From Ostrinia nubilalis (lineage: Eukaryota > Arthropoda > Insecta > Lepidoptera > Crambidae), in NCBI RefSeq assembly GCF_963855985.1, contig NC_087090.1, positions 18,474,501-18,538,500 of the forward strand: 64,000 bases of DNA, written 5' to 3'. Positions within the stretch are counted from its first letter, which is position 1. Every line of letters starts with the position of its first letter. A program made the translations under genes and the position numbers. Positions 1-9,035 of the stretch are shown here, one piece after another. The notes beneath the pieces were generated by a model. That model ran no database searches and had not been told where the DNA came from. It was given only the letters and a program-made list of their open reading frames with translations.

Positions 1-290
1 ACCGTGGTGCGGGCAGGTCGTGCTGTGTGCGTAGTTGAGCCAAATAACAATCCAATAGTGGAGATAACGGTGTACAATACACAATTAATCCTCAGATTTG
101 AACATATCTTATTATATTTCGATTGATTTTGTTGCGGTTCCATTCCACTAGGGAACGAGTAGAATTCTTGACCTTAACAAACATACTTATCGGTCACTAC
201 CTTCTGTATTTACCCGTAGGTGGCTATCGATAACTGCTTTATTGTAAGCATCTTAAAGGACAGTTGGGACTACAACTAATTCAGAGCCTA
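1..290. other. No gene seen; left edge
   Basis: I see no coding signal or repeat here. TATCGATA (225-232) matches the insect DRE motif, but it also recurs elsewhere in the window and may be chance. Confidence 0.5.
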
Positions 291-299
291 CCTCCCTTA

Positions 300-424
300 A
301 TCGTTCGTTCGTTCGTTTCAGCCAAATGACGTCCACTGCTGGACAAAGGCCTCCCCCAAGGTTTTCCACAATGAACGGTCCTGCGCTGCCCGCATCCAGG
401 CTCTTCCCGCGACCTTTACCAGAT
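300..424 (-). mobile_element. 5'-truncated RTE LINE 3' end with TSD
   Basis: On the minus strand this is the end of an RTE-clade ORF (GGAGGCCTTTGTCCAGCAGT, then a stop and a GAAC-repeat tail). The same sequence recurs at 7943, 18802, 42227 and 60791. The 9-bp direct repeat CCTCCCTTA at 291-299 and 425-433 flanks the copy as a target-site duplication. Only about 40 C-terminal codons survive. Confidence 0.85.
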
Positions 425-433
425 CCTCCCTTA

Positions 434-1740
434 GTACTTACTTACATATCGAGCTGTTTCGCGACCGATATTTGAATTAAATTCTATGAATAAAGCAAAA
501 TCACAAATACCATCATGTCAATAATAAGCTATCATTGTGTATCTGCCTCATTATTTTCGCCATTAATCAAACTGTTAATTATGCGTCAACTAAGTAATTG
601 ATGTAGGTACTACTAACGACTTGACGAACTGGCATTCCACGTTAAGACTTCAGCAAGAAATTGTAAGGATTGGTAACCAGTAAAGTTTAGCGTTCCAGTA
701 CTGATTAAGATTAAAAACGCGTCTTCGTTTATCTAACAAATAAGTAATTTTCCAGATGTACTTACATTTCTTTGGTTAAAAATAAATCTGACAGTTCCAT
801 TTTTTCAGTATTTTCAAAAGGATTTAACATAATCCTGTAGGCACAAGTCAAGAATTGACGAATGAGTGGCATTTTTCCCAGCTGGCCCATCGGCCCGCGT
901 AAGCGTCCAACCCAAATCCGTTTCACCGAGGTCACTCCGGCGCTATTCAGGCCCAACAATTAATTTGGCCCGCCCGATCGACATTTGGTTTACAAAATGC
1001 CCCAGGACAACCCGGACAGGCCCGGACGGCCGCTGATTGGGCCCGGGAATTAAACTCGATCCAAAACATGCCCGGCTCTGTCCGGATTATGCCTGCTAGT
1101 ATTTGTGGGTGTTGCGTACAATTAAAACTGGGTCTTAGTTTGAATTGTTGGTGAGATATTATATCCTCAGATTATAACGTGGGACAATTTCAAATCACCG
1201 TGGTTCTTGAGATAGGCTGTTCTAGTTTTGAGTACGATATATCGTTTCGTTTCTCGATATTACACCTTTGAGATGGATGATACCTAGCACCTATTATATG
1301 GCTCTCTTCATGGCAACAGTGAAATCTACAAAAGAAATTGAATGTGCGTGTTTTTCTAATCATTAAAAATATCGAAATCTTTCCTAACCAAAAAATTTTG
1401 TACCTACTTATTTGGTCTACTCATGAGTTAATAAATGATTGGTTAAGTTAAGATTAAGTCCAATTAGGATAAAAACTACTCTTTTATTTGGAGGTAAACA
1501 TTTCAAATAAACGTTAGAGCCATTTATAATGTTAAAAGAAAATACTCATTGTTCAAGTTCCCGACTTCGACATGCCTTTTGTAACATATCATCGCTTTGT
1601 CAGACCCCTGTCTGGGGTCCGTCCGAGCAATACAGACAGAAGTAATTGGAAAAGATTTAGTTGGAACCAATACCACAATAAAGGCAGGTACAGATCGCGA
1701 CGAGTATTGTTGTTTCTGTGCCAGAGCTAGAGACCAATCT
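434..1740. other. Unannotated, AT-rich
   Basis: No convincing ORF. A GC-rich patch at about 880-1080 contains several GGCCCG and CCCGGAC words. It could be conserved non-coding DNA but has no recognisable coding frame. Confidence 0.4.
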
Positions 1741-1953
1741 ATACTCGTATCTATACTATCTATTCCTACTAATATGCTTTCACGCCTAAACCACTGCACT
1801 GATTTTGATGAAATTTGGCATAGAGATAGTTTGAGTCCCGGGAAAATACATAGGATAGTTTTTATCCCGATTTTTGAAACAGGGACGTGCGCGATAAAGT
1901 TTTTCTGTGACAGACACAATTCCACGCGGGCGAAGCCGCCGGCGGAAAGCAAG
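1741..1953 (-). mobile_element. GCGGCTTCGCCCGCGTGG-type interspersed repeat
   Basis: Minus-oriented copy of a repeat also found at 15372, 28383 and 37577. It carries the CGCGGGCGAAGCCGCCGG terminus and the shared core (GTCCCGGGAAA, GAAACAGGGACG). The GTCT-repeat and TATAATATTAGT end is largely lost. ORFs crossing it are chance products of this core. The superfamily is not assigned. Confidence 0.8.
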
Positions 1954-2627
1954 TGTTACAATAAAAATAAGGATTTCCAACATAAGTCATTTTCGTCAAA
2001 TAAAGTAGAATTTTTATAGTGTTACTGCTGGTTCAGTTAGTAATTTCGAGAAGGAATACAATTGTAACAACAAGGTGTAATTAAGTTTAAGAGTTCAGCT
2101 GATTAGTTTTTAACTCAATATCATTCCTTCGGGGGTTGTTTCACTTAATTGGAAGAAGCTTTCGATTCTTGTATTCGTCTGTATTCCAGGGCACGTACCA
2201 ACTCTAAATCGTATACGAGTACGATGGTGCCTATGTCGGAGATCAGAGACTTGGGAATAAATGCAGATAGTATTTGTTTTAATTACTGCTGGCATTGGTA
2301 ATGATGCTTCAACTGCAAGCTCTTGCAATGCTTGCATAGTCATGTATGGGAAACACTCCATTCACTAACTCAGTGAACTTATATTATGAGTTCAGAGTAC
2401 CCGTAACTTGTCGCACGAAGCAGTAACGTGACTAACTCGTAACTGTAATGATGCTTCAAACTTGTGTCTGTACTCTGTGTGGAAATGACATTCCTTACTC
2501 ACCAGAGTGTTTTGTTAACTGTAGCCCAACCCGATAAATACTTCCTACGCATTATGAGGCATGAAGAAACACGTAACAGTAATACTTCAACCACGTGTGT
2601 GGCAATAAATGATATTATGTGAATAGC
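1954..2627. other. Unannotated; weak local repetition
   Basis: A phrase like GTAATGATGCTTCAA recurs at about 2298, 2446 and, diverged, 2577. This suggests an old roughly 140-bp tandem repeat. No coding signal. Confidence 0.35.
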
Positions 2628-2817
2628 GCCGCGCACCACGCAATACGCGCGCTCCATGCGACATCACGCGTGCTTCATGCGATACCACGCGTGCTTCATG
2701 CGATATCACGCGCGTTCCATGCGCTATCACACGCGCTCCATGCGATATCACGCGCGCTCCATGCGATATCACGCTCGTTCCATGCGCCATCACGAACGCT
2801 CGCCTGCCGGTCCTATA
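2628..2817 (-). pseudogene. Decayed duplicate of the signal-peptide exon
   Basis: Read on the minus strand, this stretch starts with CGGCAGGCGAGC and GTGATGGCGCATGGA and ends with GCGTGGTGCGCGGCGCT. Both match the acceptor/start-codon and signal-peptide parts of the exon at 3227-3347. Between them, the start-codon region has expanded into a 21-bp tandem array. The hydrophobic core of the signal peptide and the donor are missing. I read it as a tandem exon duplication that decayed. The alternative is that both segments are only GC-rich satellite DNA. Confidence 0.55.
2650..2793. repeat. 21-bp tandem array, about 7 copies
   Basis: CATGCG recurs at 2655, 2676, 2697, 2718, 2739, 2760 and 2781, exactly 21 bp apart. 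The unit resembles TCCATGCGATATCACGCGCG. Because 21 is a multiple of three, frames stay open on both strands (a 7-residue repeat like SHGARVI on the minus strand). That openness is not evidence of a gene. Each unit includes a copy of the ATGGA start-codon context of the nearby exon. Confidence 0.9.
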
Positions 2818-3263
2818 GCGCGGGACTCACCGGCGTGTGTGTGCACGATGCGTGAGCTGTAGCGCGGGACTCACCGGCGTGTGTGTGCACGAAGCGTGAG
2901 CTGTAGCGCGGGACTCACCGGCGTGTGTGTGCACGACGCGTGAGCTGTAGCGCGGGACTCACCGGCGTGTGTGTGCACGACGCGTGAGCTGTAGCGCGGG
3001 ACTCACCGGCGTGTGTGTGCACGACGCGTGAGCTGTAGCGCGGGACTCACCGGCGTGTGTGTGCACGACGCGTGAGCTGTAGCGCGGGACTCACCGGCGT
3101 GTGTGTGCACGACGCGTGAGCTGTAGCGCGGGACTCACCGGCGTGTGTGTGCACGACGCGTGAGCTGTAGCGCGGGACTCACCGGCGTGTGTGTGCACGA
3201 CGCGTGAGCTGTAGCGCGGGACTCACCGGCGTGTGTGTGCACGATGCGTGAGCTGTAGCGCGG
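2818..3263. repeat. 44-bp minisatellite, about 10 copies, each with a splice donor
   Basis: GACTCACCGG occurs every 44 bp from 2824 to 3220, and units are nearly identical (variation mainly GACGCG / GATGCG / GAAGCG). Each unit holds a GTGTGTGTGCAC alternating tract. On the minus strand each also holds CCGGTGAGTCC, a consensus 5' splice donor. The array begins inside the exon at 3227-3326, so it looks like serial duplication of the exon-intron border. The period is not a multiple of three, so it cannot be a long repeat protein. Confidence 0.93.
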
Positions 3264-3326
3264 GCCGGCGGCCGCCAGCGCCGCGAGCACCAGCGCCGCG
3301 CACCACGCCGTCCGCGCGATCTCCAT
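3227..3326 (-). CDS. First coding exon of a secreted or membrane protein, possibly neuroligin-like (partial)
   Basis: The minus-strand ATG at 3326 opens 33 codons plus one base before a perfect donor (CCG^GTGAGT, GT at 3226-3225), so the intron is phase 1. The product begins MEI, then the hydrophobic run ARTAWCAALVLAALAAAG (a textbook signal peptide), then PRYSSRIVHTHAG. An in-frame TGA lies just upstream, so this ATG is the first. A possible acceptor (TTTGTCGGCAG) sits 21 bases before the ATG, at 3349-3348, implying a 5' UTR exon further right. From family knowledge, insect neuroligins and related esterase-like adhesion proteins have an SRIVxTxxGxLRG start to their ectodomain, which fits. 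The next exon would lie left of this window, so identity is tentative. The donor region is the source of the adjacent 44-bp array. Confidence 0.5.
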
Positions 3327-3382
3327 GCGCCATCACGCGGTGCTTGCCTGCCGACAAAGGAGGTAATTCGTAAAGAAAACAC

Positions 3383-3681
3383 TAAGGCTGAGTTGCACCA
3401 CCTAACTTTAACAGTAACTATTAAAAAAAAAAGTCAAAATTTCTTTATTTGTTTAGACTAATAAATAGTTCTTACAAATCGTCATTTTGCTCTTAAGGAG
3501 CCTCTACATGTCTCATAATCTTTTTACCCTACCAGCGCTTCGAGACCAACATTTGGCAAGTGCTGAGAAGAAGCGCCGCAACAAACTCAGTCACCATTAC
3601 GATTACCAGTGTATTTTGTATGGAGTTTGACAGATTTTTGACGTTTGTCACAGTTAAAGTAAGATGGTGCAACCCACCCTA
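3383..3681 (+). mobile_element. TA-flanked MITE (GTTGCACCA family), split
   Basis: Starts TAAGGCTGAGTTGCACCA and ends TGGTGCAACCCACCCTA. The same ends and core (TTTGACAGATTTTTGACG, CCGGTG) occur at 41766, 48715 and 62550. TA at both ends suggests a Tc1/mariner-type MITE. The copy is split after GTAACTATTA by a LINE 3' fragment. Its right-hand neighbour is GC-rich; its left end lies only about 35 bp from the acceptor of the putative exon. Confidence 0.75.
3424..3594 (-). mobile_element. Daphne/jockey-like LINE 3' end inserted in MITE
   Basis: Reverse orientation. Read on the minus strand it goes from GTGACTGAGTTTGTTGCGGC through CTCGAAGCGCTGGTAGGG to AATAAAGAAATTTTGACTTT. This matches the 3' UTR of the LINE at 30435-33220 and the copy at 17721. 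It interrupts the MITE at 3383-3681, with ATTA/CCATTA at the two junctions as a likely short TSD. Confidence 0.8.
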
Positions 3682-3683
3682 AG

Positions 3684-3865
3684 TCTGCGGGCACAAAACT
3701 GGTGACGGCCGAGCGACGCGACGGCGGAGCGGGGGCGATACATACAACAACATGGACAGTATAAGGTGGCACAAAACGGTGGCGGAGCGGGGCGATCGCA
3801 ATACTACCTACTCCTCATCGCCGCCGCTTCACCGTCGCGTCGCCCCGCTTTCGCTCGAGCTTTTT
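3684..3865. repeat. GC-rich partial inverted repeat
   Basis: GAGCGACGCGACGGCGGAGC (about 3709-3728) is roughly inverted as CACCGTCGCGTCGCCCCGC (about 3830-3850). A GCGGAGCGGGGCGAT-like phrase is also repeated directly. It resembles an eroded MITE beginning GCGGGCACAAAACTGGTGAC. The superfamily is unclear. Confidence 0.45.
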
Positions 3866-4647
3866 CGAGTCGAAAAATTACAAATATTTGTTTTTATGTA
3901 GTCGTGAATTCGTGATGGATGTTATTATGCCTGATTAGCTGCTGCTGTTAATGCTCATGAAATTTAATCAGTTCACAATTATTCAGAGAGCGCAAGATAA
4001 TTTTTTTATCCATTCCATTTTCATATTCGTATTTTTCATACGATACGAACGATATAATTAGAATTTCCAAGAAGTGAAATAATTACATTTGGAACGCAAT
4101 CTCGTCCAACCAAATAGTACCAGATTTTCCACGCGTAAATTAAACTTTGTAGAATCAATATTATTTAACGTGATGAATTTTTAAAAAGAACATTGGTGAT
4201 AGAGGTCATTTGGTGATAGGTATCGTACATTTATGAGTATTTACATTTTTTTTATTTAATAATAAAATATGTATAAATATCACAAACTAAACTTTGTATT
4301 AGTTTACTTTCCAAACACGCTGGTTAGCCAATGTTTGCGTCCCAATTAGTAATCAAATTAATTTCTGAAGCCAACAGTACAGTTCTGCGAACCAATTTCG
4401 AGAGGCCCTAATGGCGGCGGCCCTAAATGAAACCATTTAGGGAACTGCTTTGGAGCCTAATAACGACACAAACACACATTGAAACAACTGTAAATGAAAT
4501 AATATTTTCAAGACATTTTATTCATAAAATAATCATTTTAAATAATCCGTGTTGCAGATTGCACCAATCAAAAAACATTGTCTGTGCTCGACTCTAATTC
4601 GCTTATGTAAGGTTATAGGTATAATAGGTACATGCATTTTAACGTGC

Positions 4648-4663
4648 TACGTCACGTGACGTA
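4648..4663. promoter_or_regulatory. Perfect 16-bp palindrome with E-box and two CRE halves
   Basis: TACGTCACGTGACGTA is its own reverse complement. It centres on CACGTG (bHLH E-box) flanked by ACGTCA/TGACGT half-sites (bZIP). Functional use is unproven. Confidence 0.35.
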
Positions 4664-4879
4664 ATAATCGTTTAAATTACATTAGCTTTTTTGGCTCAGG
4701 TAAAACATTTAAACATTTTGTGCCAAAATGTCGCCAATTATCTTGTTCTCAACATAAATCACGCTTTTACATCTGCGATAAGACCCGAGTACTAAAATCA
4801 TAGTGGCGGTCGTTACTCTTCGTAATGACATTGTTATTAGTGCGGCAGACATATTGTATGTCATTGTCATAATATTCAC

Positions 4880-5050
4880 GCCGTAGTGTCATTAGCGTGC
4901 GGCGTCTAGTGTCTACGACAGTTCGCCGTAGCGTCGTAGTTCATCTAAGTGCTACGACATGTAATTCGTAGCCATTTGCCGTAGCTGCTACGAATAGGGA
5001 GTGACTACGGACTACGAACGACGACGACGCAACGCTACGAATAGGGAGTA
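4880..5050. repeat. Cluster of CTACGA / CGTAG words
   Basis: CTACG or its complement occurs about a dozen times in 170 bases. CTACGAATAGGGAGT occurs twice (4989 and 5035). This could be the subterminal repeats of a DNA transposon or a degraded satellite. No clear TIR was found. Confidence 0.45.
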
Positions 5051-7102
5051 CTAATAAATATTTTGTACATAAATAGAAAAAACATCGCATAAAAATACAA
5101 TACAAGCTAGGTCTTGTAGAGCTATAAGATAACAATAAACGGTGAAGAAATGTTATTTATTCCTCGATAAAAGCTTCATTGTTCCATAGAGAAGAAGACA
5201 GGTATAGTAGAAAACCGAAAGGTAAACTAAAACGAATTTATTTCATCTTTGCTTTCGCATGGCTTCTTAAAATAAGAGTCAGCCTTCTTAATATCGCTGA
5301 CAAAAGTCATGCGTTCGCTCCGTTCCCCAAATTACACGCCTGTTTAAATATGTACGGACTCGTAACTTTCCACGCTCGCGCCCTTGCCTGACCTCCGCCG
5401 CGAACAGTTTTCATGTATTTCATAAACGAGCTCTAATTACATCATGTGCTAGTAAATGGAATATGACTAATTACTTCATTAATTTGTAGGTTGTTAACAA
5501 CACAAAGTTAAAAGTAAATAGTTAATTTTTTAATCTTTGTCAAAATTATACGCTTTGTCAAATTAATTCTTGCCCCAGGCAGTTCTATGGAGTTCTTATA
5601 AATTAGAAATTGTAAGTTGTCAGAGATTTTGAGTGACATATTTTCGTTTGGTCTTAGAACGCTCTCCAAAAATTGAAATTATTGTTGTTTAAAAACTAAT
5701 AAGATTTAAATGGCTACACCTAACTAGCTTGAACTTACGCACTAAATGACTATGTACTTAGAATTTTAAGAGTAGAGAGTCTAACTCAAATCATTCAATT
5801 ACATATATCATCAATATTCAAAATAAATTGTGACACATTTAACAATACAATGTAGGCGTCATTTATTAAATAAACATTGACATGTAACACTCGTGAAAAG
5901 CAAACCCATTCACCTTCAATATCGCTCAATAACGCAAAATAATTTCTCCGTGCCCTAAAGTATCAATTTGAAGCCGCGGATCCATTACAATTTGGCTCAA
6001 TTAGGACGCGCTCGCATCCGCCTGGAACCCGATGCCTCCGCCTCCCGACTCCCGACAAAGACTCCCGTACGTGTGACGTAACACGAGCGGAGGTTAAGGA
6101 GTCCTTGGGAATGAGGCTTTGTCATCGGAATAGGGAATTTTCTGTCACAGATCATAAGCTTCGTTGAAGAGTGGCATTAATTTAAAGGAGTTAAGAGTTA
6201 TGTTGTTTGAATAAAATATTATAAATTAATCAAGGCGAGAGTGAATAGGCAGTTGTAACATCTTAGACTGTATCTCTCACATCAGGTGCAATTGCAGTCA
6301 AATGCCAGCCTTTAATACATAATTTATCGATGGTTTATACTTAAGCATAATAAATAATGTGTCTACACAATATTTTAGCAAATATGTTGATAAGTCAGAA
6401 TAATAAAGTGACTCCAAGTCAAAAGTAAGGTCAGATCTACAAACCTGTTAGCTCCCTCTGATATAAAAAGCATTTGCATTATAAAGAATTTGAATATTCT
6501 TCTGCGATCAACAGTCAAAGGCTCGTGGCTCCTAAATTCGGTGGCGTCAGGAAGCTCCGCCACAATGAGCGGTTTAACGCGAAAATTTACATTTTTTGCT
6601 CCCAACGATCGTATTGTGCCTCATATTTCCTGATACAATACAATTTGACAATGCTGCCAACATTTTGTGAGCGCTTAGCAATATTTTTCCTGGAATGTGG
6701 CTTTCAAAATCATTGTTTCATCAACCGTTAAACAGCACCTGATTCAATGTGTCTGATATTCACATCATGAGAAGTTATCTTGTTTATTTAATACTCAGCC
6801 ACTCAGCGTAAATCCAAAATCAATAAAATGTAAATTTCACTGGTAAATGACAGATAATCAGATAAATTAAAATCGTGCTCAAAGTCCACTGGGGGTTACT
6901 ACACAAATACGAGTATAACGATGTTAAAATAACGAAATTTCGCAAATGGCGATTTCATGAAAGCATCTCGGCCTTAGCCTTGATTTCAAAATGGATCGCA
7001 AAGTTCGTATCGAGCCAATCCTGAAGTTTTTTTTTAAATATTCATTTTGCCCGCGGAGCTTTGCGATCGAGATGTTTCTGACGATTGTTTTTTCTTTTTC
7101 AG
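5051..7102. other. Unannotated
   Basis: No coding frame with recognisable content. A diverged inverted repeat (GATCGCAAAG near 6993, CTTTGCGATCGAGATG near 7061) lies just before the repeat at 7103. Confidence 0.4.
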
Positions 7103-7822
7103 TTAAGGCCGGGTAACAGAGAAAATGGCGAAAATGATGTTTTCATTTTTCATTTTTGAGGTACTAAACAGTAAAATAAAAGGCTAAGATTTTTTTTGGG
7201 CATAGTTGAGGATATTTTCTAGGGCTATTAACGGATGGAAACACGATTTGATGAAGTTGACTCGATAGAATAAATTCCCAAAGTTACCTCTATTCGTTTT
7301 CTAATTATGGTTTTATTTTTAAAATAAGCGATTTGAGATTCTGAATCTTTTACTAAACTAAAGTTCAGAAATAACTTGAGGGCTTTTAACGGATGAAATT
7401 TTTATATTGCGTCTTATTTAGTTACTATGTTAAAAAATGTGGAAAAAATTGCCCATGACGGCTTGGACAATCTCAATCAGTCGCGCGGTGGCGCTTACGG
7501 AGGACGGACGCGTGCCAGTTTTTTGGCCGTGACAGTTCGCGATTTGTCAATATTTTTGACAATGATGACTTTGATGAGTCACAGTATAATAATACCAGTG
7601 TTACTGGAGAAAGCTAAAATTTTTGATAACTAAGAATTCTGAATTTTGTCTACCTATTGAAATTTAAATCGTTGGCATCCTTTTAAACTAAGACTCTACT
7701 CATGATACATTCCTCAAATATGAGACAAAACCAATGAGTTAAAATTACATTTTAATAGTACCTACATACAATCGTCTTCACTCTTTAGAAGAGCACACTG
7801 ACACAAATAAATAATAAAAAAT
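7103..7822 (+). repeat. 720-bp interspersed repeat, copy 1
   Basis: Runs from TTAAGGCCGGGTAACAGAG to CAAATAAATAATAAAAAAT and is nearly identical to 63114-63825 in the same orientation. Both copies hold an ATG frame starting MLKNVEKI (68 codons here, 79 in the other). The reading frames diverge and stop at different places at their ends, so selection on a protein is not shown. No TIRs or clear TSD are seen. The A-rich end suggests a retro-copied element; segmental duplication is the alternative. Confidence 0.85.
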
Positions 7823-7942
7823 TAGGTCAGTGGGTCAAATATAGGGGCAGCTGCACGTCACTGAAAGACGATTCTGTTTACTCGGCATCTGGGCTGGAGA
7901 ACATGAATCCTTGCTTACAGATGCAGATGTAAATAGAGTTAT

Positions 7943-7993
7943 CGTTCGTTCGTTTCAGCCGAAAGACGTCCACTGCTGGACAAAGGCCTCCCT
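7943..7993 (-). mobile_element. 51-bp RTE insertion with 13-bp TSD
   Basis: Only the last coding bases, stop codon and GAAC tail of an RTE element are present. They are flanked by TAAATAGAGTTAT at 7930-7942 and 7994-8006, a perfect 13-bp duplication. This is one of the shortest insertions one could still prove by its TSD. Confidence 0.9.
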
Positions 7994-8103
7994 TAAATAG
8001 AGTTATAATTGAACAAATTTTACATGAAATGTTTAACAGAACTCAGTTAAAAGACACATACATGGAATACCAATAAGGTTGCGGAGGGAAAGCTACCTAT
8101 TAT

Positions 8104-8492
8104 AAACTAGCGGCCGCCCGCGACTTCGTTCGCGTGGACCTCGTTTTACCCCCGTTAGATATGATGTTTTACCTCATTTTACCCATGTTGATAGATGACG
8201 TTTCACGGTTTCCCCCGAATCAATATTTACGAACGTCATACCGTAGTTTGTCCAGTGCTGTAGATTTTAACCAATGACTATAGATGGCGCTTTTAGACAC
8301 GTTTTATTTATTTATTGAAATTTATTTGCCACATATCGTCATAATGTTAATCTGGGTTATAAGCAATAATACTGTAAAGTTTCAACAAATCCGTTCAGTA
8401 GTTTTTGCGTGAAAGAGTAACAAACATCCAGACATCCAGACATCATGACATCCAGACATCCAAACTTTCGCCTTTATAATATTAGTAGGATA
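8104..8492 (+). mobile_element. CCCGCGACTTCG-type interspersed repeat
   Basis: Begins ACTAGCGGCCGCCCGCGAC and ends CTTTATAATATTAGTAGGAT. It contains a short ATCCAGAC tandem (8425-8461). It shares ends, but little of its middle, with copies at 22988 and 28383. Likely a non-autonomous family; mechanism unresolved. Confidence 0.75.
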
Positions 8493-8567
8493 TTTCACAA
8501 TCCAAACTAATATTTACTATTTAGCATTTACTTACAGTAAATATTAGTTTGGATCGTGAAATATTTA
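8489..8567. repeat. Inverted repeat, about 31-bp arms
   Basis: ATTTCACAATCCAAACTAAT with ATATTTACT is mirrored by AGTAAATATTAGTTTGGATC with GTGAAAT across a roughly 15-bp loop. Fold-back remnant abutting the previous repeat. Confidence 0.75.
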
Positions 8568-8616
8568 AAATAAAAAAAAGAATAAAACAAAATAGGGTTT
8601 CAAATTACCTATCTAT

Positions 8617-8808
8617 AATCTAATATTATAAAGAGGTAAAGTTTGTGTGTTTGTATATTTGTTAAATTGTAAGGGGTAATCTCGGGATCTACTGAACTGA
8701 TTTTAAAAAATCTTTCACCAATTGAAAGCCACATTATATCTTAGTGTAATAGGTTATATAAAAACCAAAAAATTCCACGCGGGCGAAGCGGCGGGCGGAA
8801 AGCTAGTT
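8617..8808 (-). mobile_element. GCGAAGCGGCGGGCGG-type interspersed repeat
   Basis: Starts with CTAATATTATAAAGAGGTAA and ends CCACGCGGGCGAAGCGG with GCGGAAAGCTAGTT. It is a minus-oriented relative of the 28383 family with a different interior (TGTTAAATTGTAAGGGGTAA). Confidence 0.7.
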
Positions 8809-8861
8809 TATTTATAATTATGTAAGAGCATAATTATTAAAGTCGAAGTCAAACATTCTTT

Positions 8862-9035
8862 ATTTGTGTGGACCTATATTAACGAGAGATTACAAAAGAT
8901 TACAAGGCGTCAAATATTTCAAGAAAAAAATTAAAAACTATTATAAAGCTAATCTCATGGAGCCTTTACCTACTCTGACAAATTAAGACTTAGAGAAGAA
9001 ACTAATAATAAAACTATTTAACTGTCCTGCAATGA
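8862..9035 (-). mobile_element. LINE 3' end, Daphne-like
   Basis: AAGTCGAAGTCAAACATTCT followed by TTATTTGTGTGGACC is the reverse of an AATAAAGAATGTTTGACTTC LINE tail of the type seen at 17721. The interior is diverged, and the right boundary is an estimate. Confidence 0.55.

Noticed and set aside
1524..2019. Two overlapping 140-residue frames on opposite strands
   Set aside because: They lie across the interspersed repeat at 1741-1953, and related frames appear in its other copies.
2587..2855. Repeat-protein genes on either strand
   Set aside because: Open frames follow automatically from the 21-bp period; there is no start context or conservation pattern.
2818..3263. CRISPR-like regular repeats
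   Set aside because: The 44-bp units are contiguous and nearly identical with no unique spacers. This is a minisatellite in a eukaryotic genome.
7427..7633. Small conserved protein MLKNVEKI...
   Set aside because: Two copies agree only because the 720-bp repeat is young; their ends shift frame and no domain is recognised.
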